This document shows positions 1 through 9,006 of a stretch of DNA of 64,000 bases, in pieces. The DNA lies in NCBI GenBank assembly GCA_964505975.1, contig CAZDLW010000003.1, positions 1 to 64,000 on the forward strand, read 5' to 3'. The notes under the pieces are model-generated. The model saw nothing but the letters and a program-made list of their open reading frames with translations, was not told where the DNA came from and did no database searches. The first letter of the stretch is position 1, and every line of letters begins with the position of its first letter. The DNA comes from Gp6-AA40 sp964505975 (lineage in GTDB: Bacteria; Acidobacteriota; Vicinamibacteria; Vicinamibacterales; UBA2999). Made by a program: the position numbers and the translations under genes.

Positions 1-134
1 TTGGCGTGCGTGCGGGCAGCGGCGGCAATCTCGCGCCGCAGTTCCTGCATCACGGGACTGGTCCCAACAATCACGGGCATGCGAGTCGCAGGAGAAACGG
101 CCGGGGCAATTGATGACGACATAGGCTCCACCAT
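1..134 (-). CDS. Sigma-54-dependent transcriptional activator, N-terminus only (cut by window edge)
   Basis: The minus strand reads without a stop from an ATG at 134 to the window edge, giving 44 residues. After a short variable leader the sequence VGTSPVMQELRREIA is the typical entry into the AAA+ sigma-54 interaction domain of NtrC/PrsR-type activators, just ahead of the Walker A motif, which lies outside the window. No receiver or GAF domain fits before it, so this is either a short-N-terminus activator or the sensor part is missing. A second ATG at 122 is preceded by GGTGGAG and may be the true start. It faces away from the polysaccharide genes. In related exopolysaccharide loci such regulators control export operons, and sigma-54-type promoter motifs occur in this window, including one upstream of this gene. 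The family call rests on about 25 residues. Confidence 0.55.
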   Translation of the reverse strand, partial: MVEPMSSSIAPAVSPATRMPVIVGTSPVMQELRREIAAAARTHA

Positions 135-467
135 GAAATGAGAAAGGCTGCCCAAACTGGCTGACTTTCTGTGGTGGAATTGGAGCAATCTTCCTACCAG
201 CTGACCTTCCGGGGAAATGCCATGTAGGCGCGCGCCGACGTGATAGGGATTCAGGCGCAGCGGCTGGCGGCGCGGCTCTGAATTCTGTGGAGTCGGGGAA
301 CTCTGGCAGTAAATTACGCTTTCGTATGCCAGTGGGCAGTTACGAGTGTGGTTCGCTCAACCCAGAAGGTTTTCGGAACCCGCGATCACGTTTCTGGCGG
401 TGGTCTCAACCTTCGCTTGCCGGACGCCGATGGCCCGACAAGCGAGTTCCGTTGGGGTAAGCCTGCT
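135..467. other. Intergenic region between regulator and FG-GAP gene
   Basis: This 333-base stretch separates the start of the regulator from the stop of the FG-GAP gene; both are on the minus strand. No convincing gene is seen. It holds a sigma-54-like promoter facing the regulator (185-199). The stretch 200-467 shows no clear terminator or coding signal. Confidence 0.5.
185..199 (-). promoter_or_regulatory. Candidate sigma-54 (-24/-12) promoter for the regulator gene
   Basis: On the minus strand the sequence is TGGTAGGAAGATTGC. The GG and GC doublets are exactly ten bases apart, as sigma-54 requires, with a complete TTGC at -12 and TGG at -24. Transcription would begin near 173, about 40 bases before the ATG at 134. 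It matches 9 of 11 consensus positions by eye; no activator-binding sites were identified. Confidence 0.35.
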
Positions 468-2048
468 CTATGGCCCGAGGTTTCCCCTGAGGGTCACGCG
501 GAACTGGAACGGGTCCCGCGTCTCGAGCTGGATGACGAAGTCTGCGGTCATCGAGGCGCCGGGCTCGAGGATGCCGTCCCCCACATCGGGCGACAGGGTC
601 GCACCGACACCGCCCGATCCTTCATCGGCGTTGATGAGCGTATGGCCGCCGGTGAGAGTGGTCACCTCGAAGAAGGGATTCACGAGCGCCGTGTCGCTGT
701 GATTCGTGAACGTCGCGCGGATGACGAAGGGCTGGCCTGCCGAGACGACGGTGAGGTCCGTGAGCGTGACGAGCTCGTTGAGCACCGGGTGCGCCGCGCT
801 CGAGCGCTGGCACTGCCCCGCGACATTGTTCCACGGATCCCGCGGGCACGGGTCGGCGCCGTCACGGAGGCCATCGCGATCGACATCCACGACGTAGGTT
901 GCCGTAGTTTGGTCCGTGCTGATCAAAAGCGTGTCACCGTGAATCGCCACATGTGTTCCGAACGGGAGACGCGCGACCTCCCCCCAGGCGTCCGCCCCGC
1001 CCTGGTTTCGGGCGAACACGGTGCTGACGGGCGTAAGGCCGCCGGTAGAAAACCGCGAGCTCACGACCGCCAGGTCGCCGCTGACGCTGACGCTTTCGAC
1101 GAATGCGGGGCTCAGTTGGGCGATGGCGTCCCAGATCGTCGGGTCGTCGTGAGTTGGTTCGAAGATACGCGCGATGGCAGGTCTGAAGGATCCGACGATG
1201 ACTGTGTTCCCGCTGATCGCCACGGCAGCTGGGAACGTATCGGGAACGGCTCCCAGGGGCAAGAGCGGCAGCGTGGCGACGAAGCCCCACGCGTCCGTGC
1301 CACCATGGTCGCGCGAGAACACGTATGCCGACGTGGACGAAATGAACCCGTCCGGGATGGTACGCGGCGAGAACGCGCCAACAATGACAATGTCCTGGTC
1401 GATCGCCACGCTGGAGCCGAACACATCGACCATCCGAGGACCAGGATGGGGTGGGCCCATGAGCCTTGCCACCTCGCCCCATGCGTTCGGCCCCCCGCGA
1501 TCCCGCTCGAACACGTACGCCAGGCCCGGCGCCCCAGGGGGCATGACGTCGGGCACAGGCGCTCCCACGACCGCGGTGGTACCGTTAACCGCGACGCTGT
1601 GGCCGAAGCTGTCGGAGTTTTCCGTGCCGGTCAGCGTGGCAATCTCGTGCCAGAGATCATTCGGCTCGCGCTGGAAGACATATGCGCTGCCATCGGCTCC
1701 CACGAGCAACGTGCGGCCGTCGGTGGCCACGCTGCGCCCAAAGCCGGTGGTTCCATCGCTGGGAATCAGTGCCGCCGCCTCGTACCAGACGTCGCTCTGT
1801 GGAGCGCGGTGGAACACCAGCACGATGCCATCGGTGCCTATTACGGCGGTGTCTCCATGGAGCGATACAGGTCCGCCGACGGGCGTGCCATCCGGCCGCG
1901 TCAACTCTCCTGCGCTGATGAAGAGGGGGCCTGGCCAGTCCTCCGCCCATGCTCGACCGGCACCAGTGCTCGTGATGATTATCGCGACTGCGATCGGCAG
2001 GGCTGCCAACCGAGGCAGCGACACGGCGTTCCTCCGTTGTGGTTTCAT
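468..2048 (-). CDS. Secreted FG-GAP repeat (integrin-like beta-propeller) protein
   Basis: A 526-residue exported protein. Residues 1-35 form a Sec signal peptide (Arg-rich start, long hydrophobic core, AWA cleavage site). The middle of the protein has repeated units of the form FGxSVAxxGxxxxVGA followed by AYVF, typical of FG-GAP repeats that fold as a beta-propeller. Near residue 395 a DxDxDG stretch followed by a Cys pair resembles a calcium-binding thrombospondin-3/dockerin-like loop, and the last ~110 residues look like an Ig-like or CARDB-like domain. The start is well supported: GAGGAGGGTGCG directly precedes the ATG. The protein is probably an extracellular or surface component. No substrate can be named and its link to the polysaccharide genes is only positional. 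Confidence 0.85.
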   Translation of the reverse strand: MKPQRRNAVSLPRLAALPIAVAIIITSTGAGRAWAEDWPGPLFISAGELTRPDGTPVGGPVSLHGDTAVIGTDGIVLVFHRAPQSDVWYEAAALIPSDGTTGFGRSVATDGRTLLVGADGSAYVFQREPNDLWHEIATLTGTENSDSFGHSVAVNGTTAVVGAPVPDVMPPGAPGLAYVFERDRGGPNAWGEVARLMGPPHPGPRMVDVFGSSVAIDQDIVIVGAFSPRTIPDGFISSTSAYVFSRDHGGTDAWGFVATLPLLPLGAVPDTFPAAVAISGNTVIVGSFRPAIARIFEPTHDDPTIWDAIAQLSPAFVESVSVSGDLAVVSSRFSTGGLTPVSTVFARNQGGADAWGEVARLPFGTHVAIHGDTLLISTDQTTATYVVDVDRDGLRDGADPCPRDPWNNVAGQCQRSSAAHPVLNELVTLTDLTVVSAGQPFVIRATFTNHSDTALVNPFFEVTTLTGGHTLINADEGSGGVGATLSPDVGDGILEPGASMTADFVIQLETRDPFQFRVTLRGNLGP

Positions 2049-2099
2049 CGCACCCTCCTCATGTCTCCGCAGCGAGAGCTGACGCGGAGGATCTCGAGG

Positions 2100-3566
2100 T
2101 CATCCAACGTCCAGGGCAACCCGCTGTGCAGCCGGGTGTGCGGACATCGCAGCGGACCCGGCCCCCTTCCGTCCGACGGCAATAATCGATGTCGGTCCCC
2201 ATGGCAGATGCCCGTCGATCCGCCGGAATAACCAGACGAGTCGATCGAAGGCTTTCAACTGCAGGCGGCCCACCGTCCGCCTGCCCAATACGCTCCCGTT
2301 CAGCCACCATCCCGGCCGCGAGACACGGTTGAACTGAAGGATGGTGTCGACGGTGAAGCCGGCTTCGATCATTCGGGCTCGCAATTCGTCTTCAGAGTAC
2401 CGCCGCTGGTGTCCGAGCTCACGGTCGAGCGCATTGAAGATGCCGGGACCCTCCGGGACGAGGATGAGGGCGCGCCCACCTTCATGAAGCGCCCCATGGA
2501 TGCTGCGCAGCGTCCTGAGGTCGTCTGGGAGGTGCTCGAGCACGTTCAAGCACACCACCGTGTCCATTTGTTGGCGAAAGGGCAGGAAGTCCTCCGGATT
2601 GGAGGCGTCCAGTCGCGCCACTTCCAGATGGGGGCGTGTGGCGAGCCGCGTGCGCAGGCGCCCGAGATGCTCCAGGTTGAGATCGGTCGCAACGTACCGG
2701 GCCCGTTTCGTCACCAGCGTCCTCGTGAGATTGCCGATCCCGGCGCCGATTTCGAGGACGCGCAGTCCGAGATACGGCCGGAGCGTCTCCGCCATCCACT
2801 GATTGAAGTTGGGCGCGTCCGAGAACGCATCCAGGATGGCCTGATCGCCTTCCACATAGATGTCATTGGAAAGGGAGTACCTGACGATCACCCAGAATGC
2901 CTCGAAAGCATCCCGGAGTCCCACTTTCTTGCCCTCGTCATAGGTTCGCCCGTTGTAGCTGATGGGCGTCTCGTAAAGCCGGACCTGCCGCTTGGCCAGC
3001 TTGATGGTGACTTCGGGCTCGAAACCAAACCGCTGGCTCCTGATCGGAATGCTCTGCAGGAGAGAAGTCCGGAACGCCTTGTAACACGTCTCCATGTCGG
3101 TCAGGTTCAGGTCCGAAAACAGGTTGCACATTCCGGTGAGCAGGCGATTGGCCAGCGAATGCCAGAAGTACAACACGCGCCGCTCGCCGCCGACCGCGAA
3201 CCGGGAGCCGTACACGGCGTCGGCCCGGCCGTCCAGGAGCGGAGCGAGGAGCCTAGGATAGTCCTTTGGGTCGTACTCGAGATCGGCATCTTGAATAACC
3301 GCAAAATCGCCCCGAGCCGCCGCAATCGCGCGCTGCAGTGCGGCACCCTTGCCCTGATTGCGTGCGCTCCGCAGGAGCCGGATGACGCCGGGATGTCGTG
3401 CGGCCACCAATTCGACAGCTTCTGCCGACCCATCGGTGGATCCGTCGTCGGCAACGATGATTTCCAGTTCGAGGCCGGATGGCAACGGTGCGGAGATGAC
3501 GCGTTCCAGCAACGTTCCCACGAAGTCTTCTTCGTTGAAGAGGGGTACGAGAACGGACAGCTTCAT
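2100..3566 (-). CDS. Bifunctional GT2 glycosyltransferase / SAM-dependent methyltransferase
   Basis: A 488-residue cytoplasmic fusion. Residues 1-235 are a family 2 glycosyltransferase of the polyprenyl-phosphate sugar synthase type: SVLVPLFNEE start, ADDGS, and a DAD metal-binding motif at 93-95. Residues 255-450 are a class I methyltransferase with motif VLEIGAGIGN at 270-279, an acidic loop (ATDLN) and CLNVLEHLPDD. Such fusions are common in surface-polysaccharide loci; the methyl acceptor is unknown. The chosen start begins directly with the GT2 fold, and upstream in-frame codons encode nothing recognisable. It lies downstream of the epimerase on the same strand (238-base gap), so both may form one minus-strand unit. 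Confidence 0.85.
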   Translation of the reverse strand: MKLSVLVPLFNEEDFVGTLLERVISAPLPSGLELEIIVADDGSTDGSAEAVELVAARHPGVIRLLRSARNQGKGAALQRAIAAARGDFAVIQDADLEYDPKDYPRLLAPLLDGRADAVYGSRFAVGGERRVLYFWHSLANRLLTGMCNLFSDLNLTDMETCYKAFRTSLLQSIPIRSQRFGFEPEVTIKLAKRQVRLYETPISYNGRTYDEGKKVGLRDAFEAFWVIVRYSLSNDIYVEGDQAILDAFSDAPNFNQWMAETLRPYLGLRVLEIGAGIGNLTRTLVTKRARYVATDLNLEHLGRLRTRLATRPHLEVARLDASNPEDFLPFRQQMDTVVCLNVLEHLPDDLRTLRSIHGALHEGGRALILVPEGPGIFNALDRELGHQRRYSEDELRARMIEAGFTVDTILQFNRVSRPGWWLNGSVLGRRTVGRLQLKAFDRLVWLFRRIDGHLPWGPTSIIAVGRKGAGSAAMSAHPAAQRVALDVG

Positions 3567-3804
3567 GGCGTGATCCGAGGCTGTTGACGTCGATGCCGCG
3601 ATGCCGCACTCAGGCATCGTTGCGATCGGCTTCGCGGACCCTGTTGCATATCGCACCAGACGAAACTGCGACGAGATTCTTCGTGTGTGTGTCGGCCACG
3701 CGTCAGCAGCTCTGTTGGTGGCTTCAAAGACTCGAGCCGTCGCATGCAGAAGGGCCGATTGTCGCGACTCACGGCTCGATCCGGCGCCCAGGCAGCAGCG
3801 CATC

Positions 3805-4830
3805 TCAGGCTGTCCAGAAGAAATCCGCATCGATCTGCCTGGTCTCCAGGAGCCATTGGATCTGCTTCAACCTGGTGTGGGCGCGTGACTCGAACACCTC
3901 TCCAGGCATGTCGATCGCCTGGAAGACCTTCAAGAGCTGCTGCGCGCCCATGGCCACATCGAATCTGCACTTGAAGCCCGGGAGTCTCGTGTTGATCTTG
4001 TCGAAGTTGACCTTGTAGTCGCGTTTGTCGTCGCCGCGCGTCCCAATCGAGAGCCGACAGCCGGGAAACGTGTCCGCGATGGCCCGGGCGACGTCCTTCA
4101 CCTGGTAGTTCTCGGTATTGTTGCCTACGTTGAACGTCTCGGCGTGCACGAGCGACTCCGGCGCCTCGAGTGTGCAGGCAGCCGCCTGGCAGATGTCCAG
4201 TACGTGGACGAAGGGGCGCCACGGAGTGCCATCGGACTCCATTCTGATCTCCCGGTTGCACCACGCGTGACCGGCGAGGTTGTTGACCACCAGATCGAAG
4301 CGTTGCCGTGGACTTGCGCCATATGCGGTCGCGTTTCGCAGGAACGTCGGCACGAAGTCGTCGCCGGCCATTGCGCCGAGATCGCCTTCGACGAGCAGCT
4401 TACACCGCGCGTACGCGGTCAGCGGATTCACCGCGCCGTTCTCGTCCGATGCACGAGTCGACGATGCGCCGTAGACGCTGCAGCTGGAGAAGTAGACGAA
4501 ACGCCTCACCCCAACAGATCTGGCCTTCGTTGCGAGCGCGACGGTCCCGAGGTGGTTGATCTTGAACGTGATCTCGGGGTGAAGCTGCCCCACCGGATCG
4601 TTACTCAACTCCGCCAGGTGCACGATCGCGTCGAATCCGCGGAGGTCGTCCGCGGTGACCTGCCGAATGTCCTTGAACATGGTGTGCGGCATCCTCGTCA
4701 CGCCATTGCACAGCCACGCGGCGCGGTGGAAGCCCGTGTCGAGGCCGATGACCTCGTGCCCGCGATCCATGAGATACGGCCCGAGGAGTGTGCCGATATA
4801 GCCGTCGCTGCCAGTCACGAGAACGTTCAT
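3805..4830 (-). CDS. NAD-dependent nucleotide-sugar epimerase/dehydratase (extended SDR)
   Basis: A 341-residue extended short-chain dehydrogenase. The NAD-binding GSDGYIG is at residues 7-13, the SSCSVYG strand near 115-121 and the catalytic pair Tyr140/Lys144 (YARCK). It would interconvert or oxidise a nucleotide sugar in the cytoplasm. It closely resembles the SDR at 13938-14987: both have AxLSNDPxG after the first half, FLRNxTxYG, and GDGTPWRPxVHV-type substrate motifs. The two are therefore paralogues that probably act on related sugars. The start was chosen because the Rossmann fold begins at once and GAGATGGA precedes it; the frame stays open far upstream but encodes no known domain. 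The exact sugar is unknown. Confidence 0.85.
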   Translation of the reverse strand: MNVLVTGSDGYIGTLLGPYLMDRGHEVIGLDTGFHRAAWLCNGVTRMPHTMFKDIRQVTADDLRGFDAIVHLAELSNDPVGQLHPEITFKINHLGTVALATKARSVGVRRFVYFSSCSVYGASSTRASDENGAVNPLTAYARCKLLVEGDLGAMAGDDFVPTFLRNATAYGASPRQRFDLVVNNLAGHAWCNREIRMESDGTPWRPFVHVLDICQAAACTLEAPESLVHAETFNVGNNTENYQVKDVARAIADTFPGCRLSIGTRGDDKRDYKVNFDKINTRLPGFKCRFDVAMGAQQLLKVFQAIDMPGEVFESRAHTRLKQIQWLLETRQIDADFFWTA

Positions 4831-4901
4831 GTTCCATCTCACTCGAATGGCGCATTTGGCACCAGCCGTCAGTCGGGGCCGGCAGCATCTGACCAGGGGC
4901 G

Positions 4902-5001
4902 GGTAACCAGCCCGCTGAGCCCCGCGGCTGGTTGCCAGTCTCTCTTCCACCCCACGGCGCAGCGTGCGCCGTGGGGGCCCGCTTGCCGCGCTTCGCGCGG
5001 C
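4902..5001. other. Cluster of three hairpins (possible structured leader or REP-like element)
   Basis: Three inverted repeats follow one another. 4902-4912 pairs with 4926-4936 (11 bp, one wobble). 4950-4961 pairs perfectly with 4965-4976 (12 bp, GCG loop). 4985-4991 pairs perfectly with 4995-5001 (7 bp, TTC loop). They sit 72-171 bases ahead of the epimerase ATG at 4830, so they would lie in its mRNA leader if transcription starts further upstream. No U-tract follows on either strand, so simple terminators are less likely. Function is unknown. Confidence 0.5.
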
Positions 5002-5393
5002 TAGTGCCGCTATGCGGTCGGGGGCAACGAGTACGAAATTCGCGTTCGGGCCGCATGGTGGTCCCACGCATGTCCAATTTTGCACCAGAGCATCGCGGAC
5101 GGTAATATCAGCGCTCATCGTGGACGTAGGCTTGGCGGCAGGGGTGGACCTGTTTGCTGGTGGGGCACGCATTCACGCGTCCCCGGCTCACACTGGGGGC
5201 TCTGCGAAACGACACTTTGCAGATATAGTGGGCCGGGAACGGCACGACTGTTTCCATTTCTTACACATGACGACAGGATCGCTACAGCTAGCCAGGCGAC
5301 GACGTTGCGCGGCCGAGCCGTGGTCGCCACTGGCGACCTCCTTCAGGGCAGGGTCAATCGCCAATGATCGACAGTTTCTTGCCCTTCGCCAAG

Positions 5394-5408
5394 TGGTACG
5401 ATTCCCGC
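5394..5408 (+). promoter_or_regulatory. Weak candidate sigma-54 promoter
   Basis: The sequence TGGTACGATTCCCGC has a perfect -24 half (TGGTACG) and the required ten-base GG-GC spacing, but the -12 half is CCGC rather than TTGC. It points toward the DUF5672 gene, some 350 bases downstream. A second TGGTACGATT at 5503 lacks the -12 GC. Confidence 0.2.
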
Positions 5409-5755
5409 CGAATCAAGGCAACAGGCGCCCGTGCTACTCGCGGGTCCCAGGAAATGCTGGGGTCTGAACGGCTGTGCCTTCGTGGCTGGCAAGCTCATCT
5501 GTTGGTACGATTACGAGGAACGATCTGTGCAGCATATCGCCGTGCGGGGTGCGTGGATACCGGCGCAGCTCTTGCGCGAAAGACGCACGGGAGAGACATA
5601 AGGGGGAAGCGTAGCAGTGTCGGTGCAGCAGAGGAGCGATGCGCCGCGCTTCTGAAAGTTCCCGCCCCACGCCGCCGGCCGGGGATTCCTCTGCCCGCCA
5701 ACATTCCTATCGCACGGCAGTCGCCGGCCGAGCGCAACTCTGCGGACAGAAGAGC

Positions 5756-6622
5756 ATGCTGACGCCGCCGAAGGAGTCCTCGGAGTCCATCCGCCGGCCA
5801 TCGAAGATGGTGGCTGTTGTCGTGCCGGCATCGCTCCGGCACGAGCTCACGCCGGACGAAGCGGTGTCCCTCAGACACCTGCTCCACTTCCTCGAGCCGT
5901 ACGACAAGTTCCTCATCGCCCCCAAAGGGTCGAACGTTCGCCTGGAGGGCCTGGAGACGATCGAAACGAGCAAAAAGTACTTCGGCTCGGTCCAGGGCCA
6001 TGGCTGGTTGCTGTACAGCGCGGACTTCTATCGAAGGTTCCAGGACTACAAGTACATCCTTCTCTATCACCTCGATGCCCTGGTCTTTCGGGATGAGTTG
6101 CTCGGCTGGTGCGAGACGGATGTCGACTACCTCGGCGCTCCGTGGATCCCGTGCGCGGACCTGCCATGGGTCGAGAAGCCGGCCGTGGGAAATGGCGGCT
6201 TCACGTTGATGAAGGTCGAGACCGTTCTGAGTGTCCTGCGCATTCGTCACGAATCGGAGCCGGCGAAGCGCTGGGAAGACCGGTTGGCGCCCGTGTGTCG
6301 CGTCGTGCAAGCTGTTCTCCGCCATCCGAGGCGGCTCGCACCGACCTGGCTGCGCAGGCAGGTGCCGCCTGCACTTCGCAGGCAACTGGACAAGATCGAC
6401 GGCGTGGAAGTGAACACCCGTGAGGTGGATTTCTTCTGGTCATTCGACGCCGTGAAATACGTCCCGGACTTCAGAATTCCAGACTGGCGTACGGCGCTTC
6501 GCTTCGCGTTCGAAGGCAGCCCGCGGTTGTGCTACGAGCTGAACGGGAGACAGCTGCCTTTCGGGTGTCACGCATGGGGCCGATACGACCGCGGTTTCTG
6601 GGAGCCCTGGCTGTTGAGGTAG
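5756..6622 (+). CDS. DUF5672 family protein (putative sugar transferase), copy 1
   Basis: About 288 residues from the ATG at 5756. The protein matches DUF5672, a family found in surface-glycan loci and thought to be glycosyltransferase-like. Supporting features are the VAVVVPA start, YDKFLIAP, a YILLYHLDALVF segment resembling a nucleotide-sugar-binding acidic strand, GAPWIPC, VGNGGF, and the C-terminal NGRQLPFGCHAW motif. A clear paralogue lies at 32662-33705 and shares all of these blocks. An in-frame ATG at 5639, preceded by GAGGAG, would add 39 residues of low complexity; I prefer 5756 because the conserved domain begins shortly after. It opens the plus-strand block that continues into the C-methyltransferase genes. 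Biochemical function is unproven. Confidence 0.75.
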   Translation: MLTPPKESSESIRRPSKMVAVVVPASLRHELTPDEAVSLRHLLHFLEPYDKFLIAPKGSNVRLEGLETIETSKKYFGSVQGHGWLLYSADFYRRFQDYKYILLYHLDALVFRDELLGWCETDVDYLGAPWIPCADLPWVEKPAVGNGGFTLMKVETVLSVLRIRHESEPAKRWEDRLAPVCRVVQAVLRHPRRLAPTWLRRQVPPALRRQLDKIDGVEVNTREVDFFWSFDAVKYVPDFRIPDWRTALRFAFEGSPRLCYELNGRQLPFGCHAWGRYDRGFWEPWLLR

Positions 6623-6693
6623 AAGCACCGCCGTGGCTGTGGCGATTCGGCTGCCGTGGTCGGCGGCTATTCTCGCCCGGGTCCCTGAGGGAG

Positions 6694-8025
6694 ATGCGCT
6701 TGACCGACAATGCGAGTCCGACACGGTTCTGCCGGCATTGCCGTGAAGAGCTACAGCATGTGTTCGTCGATCTGGGCTTTGCGCCGCTGGCGAATGCGTA
6801 CCTGAGCGAGGCTGATCTCAACAGACCCGAGCGCTCGTACCCGCTCAGGCTGTACGTCTGCCGCCAGTGTTGGCTCGTGCAGACAGAGGACCATGCCTGG
6901 GCGGGTGAGCTCTTCGGGGAGGAGTACGCGTATTTCTCGTCCGTCTCGAGTAGCTGGGTGGCACATGCCGTCCGGTACGTGGCAACAATCACGCGAAGGC
7001 TCGAACTCGATCGCCATCGGATGGTCGTCGAGGTTGCATGCAATGACGGATACCTGTTGGAACACTTCGTCGCGGCCGGAATCCCGTGTCTTGGAATCGA
7101 GCCGACCGCCAGTGCGGCGGCAGTCGCCCGGGCCAGGAATGTTCCGGTCGTGGAGGATTTCTTCGGTGCGCCATTGGCCAGGAAGCTCGTCGCACGTGGC
7201 ATACAGGCGGACCTGGTAGTGGCGAACAACGTGCTGGCGCACGTGCCGGATATCAACGAGTTCGTGGCGGGATTCGCCGTGCTGCTCAAACCGCAGGGCA
7301 TGGCGACCTTCGAGTTTCCCCATCTGCTCAGGCTGGTCGCGGACGCGCAGTTCGACACGATCTATCACGAGCATTTTTCCTATCTGTCGCTTACCGTGGT
7401 CGACCGCATCTTCACCGCCGGCGGGTTGACGGTCGTGGATGTGGAGGAACATCCGACTCATGGCGGCAGCCTGCGCGTGTTTGCGCAGCGACGCGACACG
7501 GGTCCGCATGCGCGCAGCGCCGCCGTGGAGGATCTGCTGCAGCGCGAGGCTCGGGCCGGCGTACTCACGCCCGGCTACTACGCCGGGTTCCAGACGAAGG
7601 CCGACGCCATCAAGAACCAGCTCCTCGGATTCCTCTTGGCCGCGAAACGGCGTGGCAAAACGGTGGGCGCCTACGGGGCCGCCGCAAAGGGGAGCACGCT
7701 GCTCAACTACGCCGGTGTCAGGCCCGACCTGCTCCCGTTCGTCTGCGACGCCGCGCCGTTGAAACGGGGCAAGTACATGCCAGGGAGCCACATTCCCATC
7801 GTGCCGCCGGCGGCCCTGAGAGAACGCAAGCCGGACATCGTGCTGATCCTGCCCTGGAACATCGCCGACGAAGTCGTGCGGGAGCATGGCTATATTCGTG
7901 AGTGGGGGGGGCGGTTTGCAGTGGCCTTGCCCGCGATGAAAGTACTCCCGACTGAATACCACATGGTTCCGGTGCTGGGTGGGACGATGCGGGGACGGAC
8001 CACAACCCTGGTCGCCACCCCATAG
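6694..8025 (+). CDS. Sugar C-methyltransferase (TylC3/NovU type, three-domain)
   Basis: A 443-residue enzyme with the full architecture of nucleotide-sugar C-methyltransferases. It has an N-terminal zinc site (C13, C16, C56, C59), a SAM-binding core with EVACNDGYLL near 113-122, the conserved YHEHFSYLS motif, and the C-terminal domain (YGAAAKGSTLLNY, then an NPWN-like LPWNIADEV). The family adds a methyl group to C-3 (or C-5) of a 4-keto-deoxysugar nucleotide using S-adenosylmethionine, making branched sugars such as mycarose or yersiniose precursors. The ATG at 6694 follows CTGAGGGAG; upstream in-frame sequence overlaps the DUF5672 gene and lacks homology. With the following SDR, second methyltransferase, RfbF and RfbC it forms a likely branched-deoxysugar operon. 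Confidence 0.88.
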   Translation: MRLTDNASPTRFCRHCREELQHVFVDLGFAPLANAYLSEADLNRPERSYPLRLYVCRQCWLVQTEDHAWAGELFGEEYAYFSSVSSSWVAHAVRYVATITRRLELDRHRMVVEVACNDGYLLEHFVAAGIPCLGIEPTASAAAVARARNVPVVEDFFGAPLARKLVARGIQADLVVANNVLAHVPDINEFVAGFAVLLKPQGMATFEFPHLLRLVADAQFDTIYHEHFSYLSLTVVDRIFTAGGLTVVDVEEHPTHGGSLRVFAQRRDTGPHARSAAVEDLLQREARAGVLTPGYYAGFQTKADAIKNQLLGFLLAAKRRGKTVGAYGAAAKGSTLLNYAGVRPDLLPFVCDAAPLKRGKYMPGSHIPIVPPAALRERKPDIVLILPWNIADEVVREHGYIREWGGRFAVALPAMKVLPTEYHMVPVLGGTMRGRTTTLVATP

Positions 8026-8157
8026 CGTGGTGTGACAGGAGTCGCCGGCGTCGACGAGGCAGTGTCGTCGCAGTTTTCCGTGGCGCCGCGGAATCTGCTG
8101 ACGCTTCCGAGGGGCGCACGGCGCATCGACGATCATTCGCGAGCAGGAGTCCGCATC

Positions 8158-9006
8158 GTGCGAGTCATGGTGACCGGGGCCACGGGTTTCGTGGGCCGTC
8201 ATGTCGTTGATGCCCTGGTGGCTCGCGGACACCAGGTCACCGCGGTAGCCCGGACCGTGCCTCGGACGGCGGAGTTGTCGTGGGGCGACGCCGTCGATTT
8301 CGTGGCGTGCGATGTGCACGACGCCGTGGAAGCCCTGACGCATCCCCAGGCTCCGGACGTGCTGGTGCATCTGGCATGGCCGGGGCTGCCCAATTTCAAG
8401 GCCCTGCTCCATTTCGAGGAGAACCTGCCAGCATCGTATCGCTTCATCAAGGGCATGGTCGCTGCAGGCACGCCTCACGTGCTCGTGACCGGCACATGTC
8501 TCGAGTATGGGATGCAGGGTGGGCAGCTGTCGGAAGACGCCCCAGCCCTCCCGACCACGCCCTATGGCGTGGCCAAGAACACGTTGCGGCTCTTTCTGCA
8601 GGCGCTGCAGGCGCACCAGCCATTCGTGCTCCAGTGGGTGAGATTGTTCTATCTGTACGGCCCCGGACAGAGTGCCGGTAGCGTGCTCACCCAGCTCGAT
8701 CGTGCGATTGATGCCGGTGAGCGCTGTTTCAACATGTCGGGCGGGGATCAGTTGCGGGATTACCTTCCCGTGGAAGAAGCTGCCGGGTATCTGGCCACCC
8801 TCGTCGAGCAACGCGAATTCGCCGGCGTCACGAACTGCTGCAGCGGCCAGCCCACATCCATACGCAGTCTGGTCGAGCGGAGGATCGCGCAACGGGGCGC
8901 GAAGATCTCGCTGAATCTCGGGCACTACCCGTATCCCGATTACGAGCCCTTCGCCTTCTGGGGCTGCCGTCGGCGGCTCGATCAGCTCGTCGGAGCGCAA
9001 CGATGA
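8158..9006 (+). CDS. NAD(P)-dependent sugar epimerase/reductase (extended SDR)
   Basis: A 282-residue SDR with GATGFVG near the N-terminus, HLAWPG after the fourth strand and a Tyr-x-x-x-Lys active site (YGVAK). Its short length and sequence style resemble 4-ketoreductases such as those making abequose or 6-deoxytalose, so a likely role is reduction of the C-4 keto group after C-methylation. The GTG start at 8158 has AGGAG eight bases upstream; an ATG three codons later is the alternative. The end overlaps the next methyltransferase by four bases (ATGA), so the two are probably translationally coupled. Confidence 0.8.
   Translation: MRVMVTGATGFVGRHVVDALVARGHQVTAVARTVPRTAELSWGDAVDFVACDVHDAVEALTHPQAPDVLVHLAWPGLPNFKALLHFEENLPASYRFIKGMVAAGTPHVLVTGTCLEYGMQGGQLSEDAPALPTTPYGVAKNTLRLFLQALQAHQPFVLQWVRLFYLYGPGQSAGSVLTQLDRAIDAGERCFNMSGGDQLRDYLPVEEAAGYLATLVEQREFAGVTNCCSGQPTSIRSLVERRIAQRGAKISLNLGHYPYPDYEPFAFWGCRRRLDQLVGAQR

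Larger units (their letters stand above)
4831..5755. other. Long divergent intergenic region with structured DNA
   Basis: This 925-base stretch lies between the minus-strand epimerase and the plus-strand DUF5672 gene. Short open frames here have no recognisable domain or convincing ribosome site. It contains three consecutive strong hairpins (4902-5001) and a sigma-54-like element (5394-5408). Both transcription units probably start here. The remainder shows nothing I can identify. Confidence 0.5.

Noticed and set aside
348..2231. Long open plus-strand frame (about 627 residues)
   Set aside because: It is the antisense of the FG-GAP gene; composition is Arg/His-rich with no domain, and the minus-strand gene has a signal peptide and strong ribosome site.
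6751..9000. Long minus-strand frame (about 749 residues) under the methyltransferase and SDR genes
   Set aside because: High-GC shadow; no motif and opposite strand to two well-recognised enzymes.
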